Below are positions 26,650-38,700 of a stretch of 64,000 nt of DNA, piece by piece. How positions within the stretch are numbered: the first letter of the stretch is position 1; every line of letters starts with the position of its first letter. The notes under the pieces were generated by a model. The model searched no databases, was not told where the DNA came from, and saw only the letters and a list, made by a program, of their open reading frames with translations. The translations under genes were made by a program, and so were the position numbers. The stretch comes from Channa striata (taxonomy: Eukaryota > Chordata > Actinopteri > Anabantiformes > Channidae): NCBI GenBank assembly GCA_033026295.1, contig CM065176.1, positions 10,767,945-10,831,944 of the forward strand, given 5' to 3'.

Positions 26650-27100
26650 AGTACTGTGTCTTTATTGGCCATTCAGGGTCAGAAGTTACTGGGGGCGTTC
26701 TGAAAGTAGGGAATTACAATCTACAAATAACAAATGCAACTACTTCTTTGGCTTTGCTTTGAGACAGGATGCTCCTAATTTTGTCCATTTTCTGAAGAAG
26801 ACTGCTGTAGAGATTTGTTTTATGTGTGAGGTAAATGACAGATCCTGGTCAAAAATTACTCAGAGATTCCTTGCGATAGTAGTGGGGCCAGAGTTATGTC
26901 ATCTAAAGTAAGGATATGGTAGGACAGCATGTTGAGATTTTTAGGCCCAAAGACAATAACTTCAGTTTTATCTGAGCTATGAAGAATGAAATCATGGGTC
27001 ATCCAGTCCCTTATGTCTTTTAGACATGCTTGTAGTTTGATTAATTGATTTGTTTCATCTGTTTTCATAGAAGGACGACACGCAGTTTTTCATAGAAAAA
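26650..27100 (-). mobile_element. Decayed non-LTR retrotransposon (LINE) reverse transcriptase fragment
   Basis: On the minus strand 26856-27068 encodes a recognisable post-catalytic stretch of a fish LINE reverse transcriptase (CLKDIRDWM followed by SDKTEVIVFGPKNL). The DNA continuing downstream on that strand still shows diverged words such as FDQDLSF and DCNSLLS, interrupted by stops and frame changes. The family is of the CR1/L2/Rex1 type; the exact clade is not assigned. It is a dead fragment with no endonuclease or full polymerase domain. Confidence 0.75.
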
Positions 27101-27484
27101 ACTGCTAAGGATTTATCATTAACATGAACAAATTGGACTTGATAGATAAGATTTAAACCAATTTAGCTCAGTTCCTTTAATACCAATTACATGTTCTGGT
27201 CTCTGTAGTAAAATTTTGTAGTCCCACTTCAATTTACAACTTTCTTATTATTCTGTAAACCTTAAAGCCTACTCTTGTGTTTTCATTTCCTTTGGGTTGC
27301 AAGTATGCTATCAGAAAGCCTGACACCTTGTCCCAATCCCCACTTACACAGTAGAGTTCAGCTCACATGCTTTGTTTTTACTGTATGTGCAGGATGATGT
27401 TTTCAATACTAAATAGTTGAGGGCTGATATTCAAGGCCCTGGCAAACTAGTAAATGACCATATAGGAATATAAAACTAGTTTAT

Positions 27485-27763
27485 GGCTGCGTCCAAATTC
27501 ATCCCAACTTACTATACATAGTTTTTTTGCCATTTTGTAGTCGTGTCTGAATGTAGAGTGTGTAAACCTGTACATTATAAAGTGCACTCAACATATCCCA
27601 CAATGCAACACTAAAAGTGTTCCTGTTTTAGAAATGCTGTTGTGATGACGTGACAATAGTAAAGGTCCAAAAGGTCATTAGAATGCTGACTACTGAGTGA
27701 ACTTCTTAAATGTATATTAGGGAGTAGGGAATAAGGCAGTAGGGGGGATTTTGAAGACAGCCT
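27485..27763. mobile_element. MITE-like element
   Basis: The ends form an imperfect inverted repeat: GGCTGCGTCCAAATTC at the left, and the reverse complement of the right end reads GGCTGTCTTCAAAATC. The interior contains AGTGCACT and CCCACAATGCAAC words typical of an abundant fish MITE. It has no coding capacity. The superfamily is not assigned. Confidence 0.5.
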
Positions 27764-28889
27764 ATATGTGCTAAACACCTCGCTAATTACGGTAATGTTA
27801 CTCATGCAGGAAAGCTGAGCAAAGGGAAGGTGTGAGAATGATTTGTACATTGTAGTTTTACATTACCAAACTTAAATAAAATAAATCCAGTGTTAGTTGA
27901 TGAGCTTTGCATTTGTTCATACTGGATACAAGTCAAGACTTGACTTGAATTCCCATTCAACAGTTTTGTGCAGTTCTTCACTTTTATCAAAGATTATCCA
28001 CATATTATCCATTTTCAAAAAAAATGTCTGTTGTTTTGCTTTTTGTCTAAATCATTTTTGGTAACTTGTGTCTCTGGGTTTTGGTCTTCAGAAACTCTAT
28101 TATTCTGCATTTGGAAAGACTTCTTTTTCTATTACTTACTGTATTAGTTTTGTTGTCTTTGAGCCTTTTGTCTGCCACAAGAGGTATTGTTTTTTATATT
28201 TTCAACATAGTGTTTCTGTTTTATTTATTCATGTGTAGACCACTTTAAGTGACTTAAAAAATTAATCTTGTTTGTCTTTCCACTGACATCAGCGCTCAGG
28301 TTGGACCCTGCCATTCTTGTTCTTGACCAACTGATGATGAGTATCTAGTAGATCAGGGGGTGATGCACAAACTCAGCATCATGAATCTTTGGAAGATCTG
28401 GAATAATCTATACCAGATTTGAGTGGTCCATAGGCATAGTGGCTATAGATCTGGACCTTGTAATAAAATATAACAAATAAAAAATATATTAATTATTCAC
28501 AAATGGATTTTAAAATTCCCAAAAGAACAATTATAAAAGAACAATTAAAGAACAATTATAAATTGGGCCTTTATTCCGTTATCACAACTAGAATAAAGGT
28601 ATAACAAAATCTCAAACTATCTTATAATAATTATTTTTATCTCCTTAATAATAATTGCTGTAAAAAGTATAAATTTTGTGATTCTAAATCTGGACCTAGT
28701 CTAAAGTGATCTACACTTGAGAACAGTAGCAGCAATTTTTTAAATGTATAAATAAAATAAAATTTTCTCAAATTTGAGAATAGGTTTCTTCAATAGCGCT
28801 TCATTAGTGTTGAGATTCGTTGAGAGTGTTGAGATTTTTTTGCACTTGAACTTAACTTAGGGATCCCTTAAGTTTTCTCTTAAATGATG

Positions 28890-29027
28890 AATCGGAAAGT
28901 GCGACTCGGACGCTAACTTGAGCCTCGTGTACATTCGGCAATTTCCGTGTGTAGCCAGCCGGTGTTGTCACTCAACAGCCGTGGAGACTTCGAATTACTC
29001 CAAACACACCTCAGACCATTGAAAAGG
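28890..29027 (+). other. phrf1: Candidate noncoding first exon / promoter of phrf1
   Basis: A CpG-containing block after a long AT-rich stretch ends in a usable splice donor (AAAAGG|GTAGGC after 29027). The first coding exon (29711 onward) has a clean acceptor and a 45-base leader before its ATG, so an upstream leader exon is expected. An ETS-like word (TTTCCG) occurs near 28,940. The transcription start is not determined. Confidence 0.45.
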
Positions 29028-29755
29028 GTAGGCTTGATTTGTTTCATTTAATGTCGGACATGATTTTGTCGTTAAGTGGAACAAATGTAATGTTTGTGCA
29101 AATACGCACATATTTTGTTCTGCTTGCTAGAACCGAAGGAGCTTCTAGTTGATGCTCGCTAAATTTAGCTATTCTGTGGCTAGCTAAGACTGCTACACTG
29201 AAGCTAGCATTGATGTTGCTAACCTTAGCTAGCACAATTTGTTCACCAGGAACAGTGTTACAGGTTGTTATTATATTCTTTTCAGAACAGGTATCTGTTA
29301 TGTGGAGACACTCTTTTCATACGTGCTTATATTTTGTGAGAAATGCTATAGACACTCTGGTGGTTCCGAATTCTCTTCTTTGTTTACAACTGTAGCTATT
29401 AGCATATTCTGCAGGTTGCTGCTGGCTAGCTAACGGTAACGCTGTGTTACCACATTTCTTCTTCGCGTGCAATCACAAATTACAAATTTCAGTCTATTAA
29501 AATAGGATATTAAATGTCACTTGTGGTTAGGGAGTCAACTACAGAGGCTTCTCCTAATTCGTCCGCACGTTTGTATTACTAGTGTTGACACTTACTCCTT
29601 CTGCTCAGTGAGCTTGGCTGGTACCAGTGCTCTAGAATTTATGATTTAATTATAGTTATATGTAAGTCAAAAATTAGCACACCATGCCTACAGTTCTGTT
29701 ATTATTTCAGAAAAAACAGTCAGGTAAATAGTTGGCTGTTTTCCAAAGATTAGCC

Positions 29756-32700
29756 ATGGAGGATGATGACAGCCAGGATGAGCTGATCAACCGCAATACG
29801 TCCCACAACAAAGGAAAAAGAGCTGCGTTGTGGGCAATCTCAGGTAGTGTATTTTCTATGTTTTTTGTTGTAAAATTATGATCTGATTAACAGATTTTTT
29901 TATTCTTCATTAAGTTGTGTTCACTTCCATAATAGTAGATTATCAATATTATGTAAAAGCTTTGCAAACCCTATGCATTTCATGTGTGTAGTGGTAATGT
30001 TTCTTTTCTTTTTCTCCTAGATGACTCAGATGACATTGAAGAGGAATCTGAAGAAGGAGAATCTGACAGTGGTGAGGAGGAGGAAGGGGAGGATCCCCAA
30101 GATGGAGAGTATGATGAGGAGGAGGAGGAAAGAGAAGAAGAACAAGAAGGAGAACATGAAGAGGAGGAGGGTGGGTGTGAATGTAATTTAGTGTTTTTGG
30201 TAAAAGAATTATGTCCTTTTCATAGTTTTTAATAATAAATGTTTCTCAATAGCATAAGTGTAGTGATTAATTTCTCCTTTTTCAATCTAAGCATTAATTT
30301 GTAGTAACTAAGTGTGGAATAAATAGGTCATTGTAAACAACTATTTATGCTACACTGCTATTGTGTACATACTATAAATATAACATGTATAGTACATACA
30401 CAGAAGATCTTTACCCACTTTTACTAGATGAGGAAGATAATAAACCAGGGGATGGAGCCTTTGGAGGAACCTCTGTCGACCTTGGAGAGTTAAGCTCAGA
30501 TGAGGACTCAGAAAAGTGTCCCATCTGCCTTAACTCGTTCAACAGCCAGCCTGTTGCAACACCAGAGAACTGTGAGCACTACTTCTGTCTCGACTGCATC
30601 CTTGAATGGGCAAAGGTGGGTCTGACTTATTTATCTATGACCCAGGAAGAAAGCAGTCTTTTAGGAACAACTTGCTTTTGGTTTATCTATGTACAAAAAC
30701 ACCTATGATGGAGAAGGTTGAATGGTCTAATTCTTGTGTTTTTTTCATCACTATTTAGAATGCAAATTCCTGTCCTGTGGACCGTCTTGCCTTCAATAGC
30801 ATATACTTAAGGAAATGTTATGGGAGCAAAGTGAAGAAGATGGTGAGTGTTTTCACCTGCAATAGCAAACTCTCTGGAATATGAAGTCTTTATGTAATTG
30901 TATTATGTTGATAAATTGCTTACGTGTGACTTTTGCAATGACTGTTCATTCAGATCACAGTACAAAAGCCAGTGAAGGAAGGCCAAGAGGAAACTGTAGA
31001 TGTCGACCTAGAACAGACAATTTGTGAAGTTTGTGGGGGCAGTGACCGCGAGGACCGCCTTTTGCTCTGTGATGCCTGTGATGCTGGGTAGGCTTGATTC
31101 TTCTGAACAAATAAAACTTTCTTTACTTCAGCTACGATATCTTATCGTTCAAGACATTTTTAAGTCTCTTTGCTCCATAGGTATCACATGGAGTGCCTCA
31201 CCCCACCTCTGGACTCTGTTCCTGTTGAAGAATGGTTCTGCCCTCAGTGTGAAGCCAGCAACCGTCGCTCAGGTAAAGCATAAACCTTTAAGTTGTTTGC
31301 TTCCATAAACTCATATTTGATTCAACCTTGTTTTACGAACACTGTACAGATGGGAATATACAAATCTTGTGTGTTATGTTGTAACACAAATATCAAAATA
31401 ATTAACATGTAATTATTTAGATATTTTGATGTGTTTATGGAAAATGGTGTCATGATTTATTTATTGATTCTTATTTTCATTGTAGATCTGCACTTTATAT
31501 ATTTAACTCTCTTTGCTTGAAAAAAAAAAAAAATTCAAGAAAGACATGTAAATCTTTTCACTCAGGGGGTGCAGCAGAGGAAATTATGGATGCAGAAAGC
31601 CTACCTTCTACTGTCCGTTCGGTCACCAGTCGCTCTCAGCCCCGTGCTGCAGGTCCTACTAGAGCTATTGCCCGAACTCAGCAGAGCGAGAGGGTTCGAG
31701 CAAACGTCAACCGACATCGCATCACACAGGCACGCACGTCACAGGTTTGGCATGATGCGTGATGCTACTGTCTTAGCTTTTTAACTCACTTCCACGGCAA
31801 ATGCCTATACGTTTGCATCTTGCAGAAATGTCTTCATCTTCCACAAAGTTTGTTGTTGTTGTGTAGTAGGCCTGTCACTTTTTACAAATCTCCCTTTTGA
31901 ATGATATTCGCGCTGACACTTTAACCCTTTATTGGGCTTATTGATAATTTTCCATCTAAAGTGTAGAACCCAAAATAATGCCACATGCTTCAGTGTTATT
32001 GTCTGATCAGCACGGCTTCGCTCGCTTGTGTTCCCATGTTGCCGTTGCAAATATAATGTTAGTAGATAAGTTTATGGAGAGATTAGAGGCTCGCCATCAG
32101 ACATGGAAAATTAAATCAAACTGCTTCGGGCTTAGACATGGAGTACATTTTTGCATTTGAACAGAGCATTACAATTTGAATATTTGTTTTTTTTTACCAC
32201 ACTCGAATAAATGAAATTTGAATAAAGTGACAGCCCTATGTGTGGTTTACTATTAACCGTTATGACTTGTCAAATAGTGTGTTTGAATAAAGGACTTAAG
32301 TAATACTATTGGCAGAAACAATGGCAGGTTTCTGTCATTTTTTAATTTGACTAGTGACAGAAAGCTTGTGTCATAGAACTGTACATGTGTTATAAAGTTT
32401 AGACAACAGTAATTTTTGAAAGTGAACTACTACACTAATAAAAATTTTCCAAACCAGTTGGCTCCCACATATCTTATGCGGTCCACTTGGCTGGATGAGA
32501 CTATTAATGCTGTAGTTGCTGGGCTCAACACAGCTGTCTATATACGGGATTTTGCACCTCTTGTCCAATCTGGCCACAGGCGCAAGACTAGTAAGTAGTC
32601 AAACATTAGCCTTTCATGTAAGCACCAGTAAAATACGATTTAGCTGAAAGCTTTGAAAATGATGCATTTGTGATGAGATTTTTGATTTTGAACAGGAAAA

Positions 32701-35700
32701 CGCAGACATGTTAAACGAAAGAAGTCTTCTGCTGCTAAGGGTACGACAGGTAAAGCCTCAAGTACTGGAGTCAGGAGGAGGAAACGGAAAGGAAGGAGGA
32801 CTAAATCCAGAAAAAAACAGGTAGGTTTGTTGTTAGACCACATTGGTCTTGAGTCGTAAGTTACATTTGTTTTACACATTTCACCAGCAATATCTCCTAC
32901 TAAATGTGAACAATAAATTGTTTGTCTTAGAGTTGTGAGTCACTTTCTGTGTACTTAAGCTCCGACTACACCTGTTCACACTAGATGGTGAAAATGGCAG
33001 CCACTCCTCGAAGCAGAATTGCTAGTAATCTTGGAATTGTAAAAGACAAGAAGAGCTCTTCGCTTCCTACAGTATACCGTCCTTCGGAACACACGCTAAG
33101 CAGCATGCGTGCTGACATAGGTGCTGCATCCCTCTCTATCTACGGAGATCCATTTGACCTGGATCCATTTGTGGAACGGTAAGAGGACTTGCTCATAGTG
33201 AAAGCCTATAGCTAATATTTGTTAGTTCTAGTAAAGCTCCCTATTCCATAGTTCTTACTATCCATCTGGCAATGCAAAACATATTGTTGATTGTAATTAT
33301 ACTAACAAATTAGGTCCTGCTTACCACTGCATATCCTGTAGCACACGTGCGTGCTGTGTATGTCTCAATGTGTTGTTGTATTCATACTGTATGTGGCAGA
33401 GAATATACAGTATAAAAAAATTGTGACGACAATGATTTGTTTAGTGATGAGGATGAACAGGGGTCCCGTGTTACATCGTTGTTGGAGGCCAAGAGACGAG
33501 GGATCTCTCGCTCTGCTCTTCGCTCTCACCAGCCTGTAGCACGACCAGTAACTGCAGGACTCCCAAGGTAACATCGCTCCTTTGTCTTGATGTGTAGTGT
33601 TTTGTATTATTATAAAAAAAATTATAATGTCTGAATTTATGAAAATGTCTGACCACATCATCTTCTTTTACTCTAGTGATTAACCATAGTGTGTGAGTTA
33701 TTTCTGGTGAGGAAGAAAGCTAACAATACCAAGCATTTATTGCACCAATGTTTTTAATCTACCAGGCCTAGTCATAATGCCACAAACTGGCTAATATAGA
33801 TGAAACCAGCTTAAGTAAAGATGAGTGAATAGATGAATATTCAACTGTGGGTCATTGTCATAGTTTATTGTGTTTGTAATGAAGGTGGTGTTGGAATATT
33901 TTCAGTAAACATTTGCTCTGTTGTACCAGGAGGGGTATTGGTATCTCCCAGTCAGGGGGAGTTGTGGAGGCAACTCCTGTGCCCGACCTGCTCGGCAGCA
34001 TCCTCTCAGAACAAAGCATCCTCTTGATGGACAGCTCGGATGTTGTCATTAATCGGGATGGTTCCCTTAAAGCTACGAAGCCAAGTAAGTGTCTCTGTGC
34101 AACATTTTAATATAAAATGATGTACAGGGATTTTCAATTGTGGTTGAAGCAACTATGGTAGTGGTAAATGTGACTTGTCCTTTTCATGAAAATTTATTGA
34201 TGGCATTCAAATTGTTACATTAAGTATAGCTCTTGAATACCAGTCACTCTAGGTATAAAAACAATTATACTGTCCCTTGCTTTTGTCACACATCAAACCA
34301 GCATCAACACACAGAAGCCAATATGCCAAAAGCATAAAACGAATTGTATATATTACCAGTGCTAATCACCTTCATACATATATATACCACTTTCCTACTT
34401 TGTGTAAAATACAAAATATGCTTAAGCTGCTTGGGACCATAGTGCATGCGCACACACACTCTCACACACTCACACACTCCAAGTTATAATTAAGCATTAC
34501 TAATTTTGCCGGCTGCTTCAGCACTAGCTGCTTTTGAGTTAAACACAGTATCCAGATGTACTAGTAATTCATGTTGACTAACAGATATGTACAGCGTGCC
34601 AGGCAACCCGGCTGTATAGTAACTTTGCAGTGCACAGTAGGTACAGGTCTACCTGCAGTACACAGGTAGATAAGAAGCAGTATAAAGCACTGAGTACCAA
34701 CAGGTGGAAAAGCGCTATATAAGTGCAGACCATTTATCATTTACCATATACTTTAACTTACCTCACATGACCTTTGGTATAGAAGAGTTAGATTTCAGGG
34801 ACTGACATTGTTGTTTCACAGTGTCAGCTGTTCACACATATGCCAGTAAAAAATGTAATGTCTTGCTCAGGGAAATAAGATTCTAATGCTTTTAAATAGT
34901 AAAAGAAGAAAAAAAAATCTATATATGGTGGTCGTGAAACTGTGGGGGCTGCTACAAATTTTCTTATTTGTGTGTGTTTTAATATGTGACGATTTCTTCA
35001 TTAAATCCAGGTAGCAGCAAAAGTAGCTCCTCGGGAGATGCAAGCGCCCAGATCGACCCAGGAATGTCACCAAACCTAGGAGATAGCCCCCTGTCTTTTC
35101 AAGACAATGGAGATCTACCAGGACTCTCACATAGCTTCACAAACAGACTTTTGCCACAGAGCTCTACTTGCTTACCTTCCTTCCTGTCCACTCCTGCTAG
35201 CCACACCCAGCCACCTCTGTATTCTGATTTACCTCCTAGAGCTCATCCAAGTTTGCAGTCACCTTGTTTAAACAGACCAATGCCTTTTCCAGGTCATAGA
35301 GAAAGCCCCTCCCCAGCCCCAGGCTCCAGCTCGAAAAGCAAAGCTTCACCACAGTCCCTAGTTAAAGCACCTACAAAGCCCATGTGGGTAGATGTGTCAG
35401 TGCTTCCTAGAATACCAAAAATCAAAAGGGAGAATAGCAGTTTCCCAAATGATCACACTAATCAAGGTAGCAGTAATCCAATTAATAGTAGTAGGAGAAG
35501 TAGTAGTAATTCTTCTACGAGTAGTAATGGTTACAGCATGCCTGAAATAGGCATAAATAGCCTTGCTGGGGACAAGAGTAGGCAGCAAAGTGTGGACCAG
35601 CAGAAGGGCACAGCTGGTGGGCAACCTCATAGGCCTGACGGGGCAGGCTCATCATCCGGCTTCTCAAACTCCTTTTCTTCTTCCTCCTCTGCTGGCTCTT

Positions 35701-38700
35701 CTGCCACTCAACCACATTATTCCTCATCTTCATCTGCTGTGAGCTTCCGCATTAACTCCAGTGGGAACTCCTGGCATTCAAGGCGGGTGAGCATCCCATC
35801 GCTCACAGCATGTGGAGACAGCATGAAAGAACACTGGAGAGAAAGGGAAGATAAGGCAAGAAAAAGACAGTTACGCAAGGATAAAGAAATGCTGCTTGCA
35901 TCACGCACACTGGTCAGTAAGGAACAAGACAGTAATAATATATATGATCCCTTTAATCCCACTTTGTCAGACTCAAGCAGCTCAGATGGTGAAGCTGAAA
36001 GTTCAAGTCTGGATAGCAGCTCCCAACATGCCACACATGAGGACAAAGCACCTACTTTAGGAAACAAGGACAGGTTAACGAAAAGCAAGCTGGATCTGGT
36101 AAAAACTGAGAGACAGGAGATAAAGGTCTCACAGGAAGAACCAAAGAAAGACAGTGCTCAACAGGAGGTTGGATGCCCAGAGGAATATGTCAAACTTGAA
36201 AAAGGACCAGGATTACTCATTAAGGTAGAGAAACAAACTGAATCAATTGAAATTAAAGTTAAGAAAGAGCAAGATTTAGAGGAAGCAAAAGAAGCTGAAA
36301 AAAGTTGTCACAACATGAAAGATTATTTGAATGCAGAGACTGCAGACACTAAAACACCTGCTCCTCAAGACCTGGAAGCTCTAATAACTGACAAAGAAGC
36401 GCTTGAAGAGGAGAATGGACAGTGTGCTGGAATTTCCAGGACTGCCCTTCTTAACTGTAAAAATGATTCATCATCATCTACATCTAATTCTGCTCACATG
36501 AATAAGAAACAAAAACCAGAACCTAAATCCGATTCAATATTGTGTTCAAAGACCCCATCAATGGATTTAGTCTTTAAGAAGAAAACCTCCAAAACCTTCA
36601 AGGATAGAGGCTCTAGTGGTTCAGACACAGAGAGAGGCAGAAAAGGAAACCATTGTACCTCAGGCCAGGCAGACAGGCAGAAAGAAAAGGAAAAGGACAG
36701 AAAAAGGATTTCTAGGCGGTCAAGATCTAGAGAAAGGAGGAGTGTACGCTCAACCTCTGGAAGTTCTCAGTCTAATTCTCCCAATAGGACTGGTAGAAAG
36801 AAACAGGGGTCCTGCTCACAATCAAGAGACAGGAAACGATCAAGGTAAGTATGTAATAATTTGTGTATTATATCCAACTATGACTGTTAAGAGCGTGTTG
36901 ATTTTATTTATATTCAGGTTAAGGTTTGTATGTAATGGCAGAAATTTTTTTTTAAGGTCTGGTTCTAGCTCTAGCAGCAGAGAGTGTTCAAAAAGGAAGA
37001 AGCATAAACAGAAGAGCAAGGAGACAAATGACGGCAACGACAGAGACTCTGAGAAAGGACGAGTGTCAAAGTCTCGGTCGAGGTCACGTTCCAGGTCCAG
37101 TTCTAGATCGAAGGACAAAACACGTGGTCGATCTTCTTCAAAATCACGGTCCAGATCCAGGGAAAGGAGGAAAGATCACACACGACTGCAACAACCATCT
37201 TTCTCCAGAGACAAGATTGAATCACGATCAAAAGACAGGAAAAAACATAGATCCAGATCACGTTCAAGAGAGAGGAGGAAAGATGAAGGGTTATCCACAA
37301 GTTTACAGAAAACTTCACGGCCCTGTGTTTCAGCCTCTAAAGACACAAAGCAGTCACAGGACAAGAAAAATGAGAAACATAAATTTCAAAACTCCCTGAA
37401 GGAGGAATTACCATTGGCCAAAGCAAAAAAGCAGTCCTCCTCTCCATCCACCTCTCAGGTTCTAAAGGAAGACAAAAACCAGAGAATGGAAAACCAGGCC
37501 ACAACAACAAAAATAACACAAAACATGGAAACTGTAAAAGAAATAAAAAAAGAAAAACAAACATCTTTTGACATGTTTGAGGATTCTTCTATAACTACAC
37601 TGTGTAAGAAAGAAGAAATGGATTCCCCTTCTTTGACCAAACACCTTGATGAGGAGGAAGTTAAAGAAGATTGTGTTAAGATTGAAACGTGTCAAATCAA
37701 GAGCGAGACTTTCGAAATCACCCCAATCAAATTAGAGCCAAGTTCTCCAGATCTTAGCCACTTAGCCCCTGTCGCCTCGTTTTCTACATTAACCACACCT
37801 GTTGCGGTGAACAGTCACCAGGATGCAGTCTGTCAGTCTCAGCCAGGGTCGATGCTATCAGCAGAAAAACCAACCGCTGATGGGTTGCCTGTAAAGCAAG
37901 AAGTTCACCACCCCTCAGACTCTGATGATGACTTCAATGTTGATGTCATGCTCGATAATTTGGACTATGTGAAGTCCGAACGCACCGAGGGAGCATCTGT
38001 ACAATCTGAAAAGGAAGTGGAGGAGCGGAAGAATGAAGGAGAGCAGCTAATAGATGCAGTGGGAGCCAAATCCAAGTCTCATGTGAAAAGGGTTACGTGG
38101 AACATCCAGGAGCCTGATGGGCCTCAACCAGAAAAGTCTCCAAGCAGTAAGTGATGTTCAGTTCCTCATCAGTAATTGATCCTGTTAACTATCACTTTTG
38201 GATTATTAAAGGAGACATCAAAAATCCTCTTGAATGTGGTACCCAGCTATTTCTTTGTGAATTCTTCCTTACACAGAGGTGGCTTTGTATAAATTGAAGC
38301 TAAAACAGGAAGGAGTCCGCAGACCTAATTCGGCAGTTCAGACACTCGGACAGGTACGACTGCATTTTCTTTCATTATATACTTAATAGAACATATAGTA
38401 GAACTACATCATCAAGCCCATAATTATTTGAATACAGGCCAGAGGGTGGCAGTGTTTATCTAGAAGAATTAAAATGTATAAAAAGGTGAAAGTCACTTGG
38501 TAGAAACTGAAACTGATACTGGACTGTTTTCAGAGTAAATGAAAGTAAAAAGCAAACTGAGAGGACAGTTTCTGTTGTCTAAGCTTTAATTGTATTCTAA
38601 CTTTAGATTAAAAATGTAAGTACTGTATAAGTGTATTATAAAATACATTACAGCAATTCTTTCTAGTTATTAGCCAAATAATAATGTGTATTTTTCATGA

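Larger units (their letters stand above)
25460..28880. other. AT-rich intergenic DNA with repeat remnants
   Basis: No gene of its own. It contains a decayed LINE fragment (about 26,650-27,100), a small MITE-like element (about 27,485-27,763) and very AT-rich DNA from 28,440 to 28,760, including short tandem copies of an AACAATTA-type word near 28,525-28,560. Confidence 0.6.

Noticed and set aside
38438..38452. CTCF-like word (CCAGAGGGTGGCAG) in a phrf1 intron
   Set aside because: Mismatches fall in the central core positions; weaker than the two sites reported.
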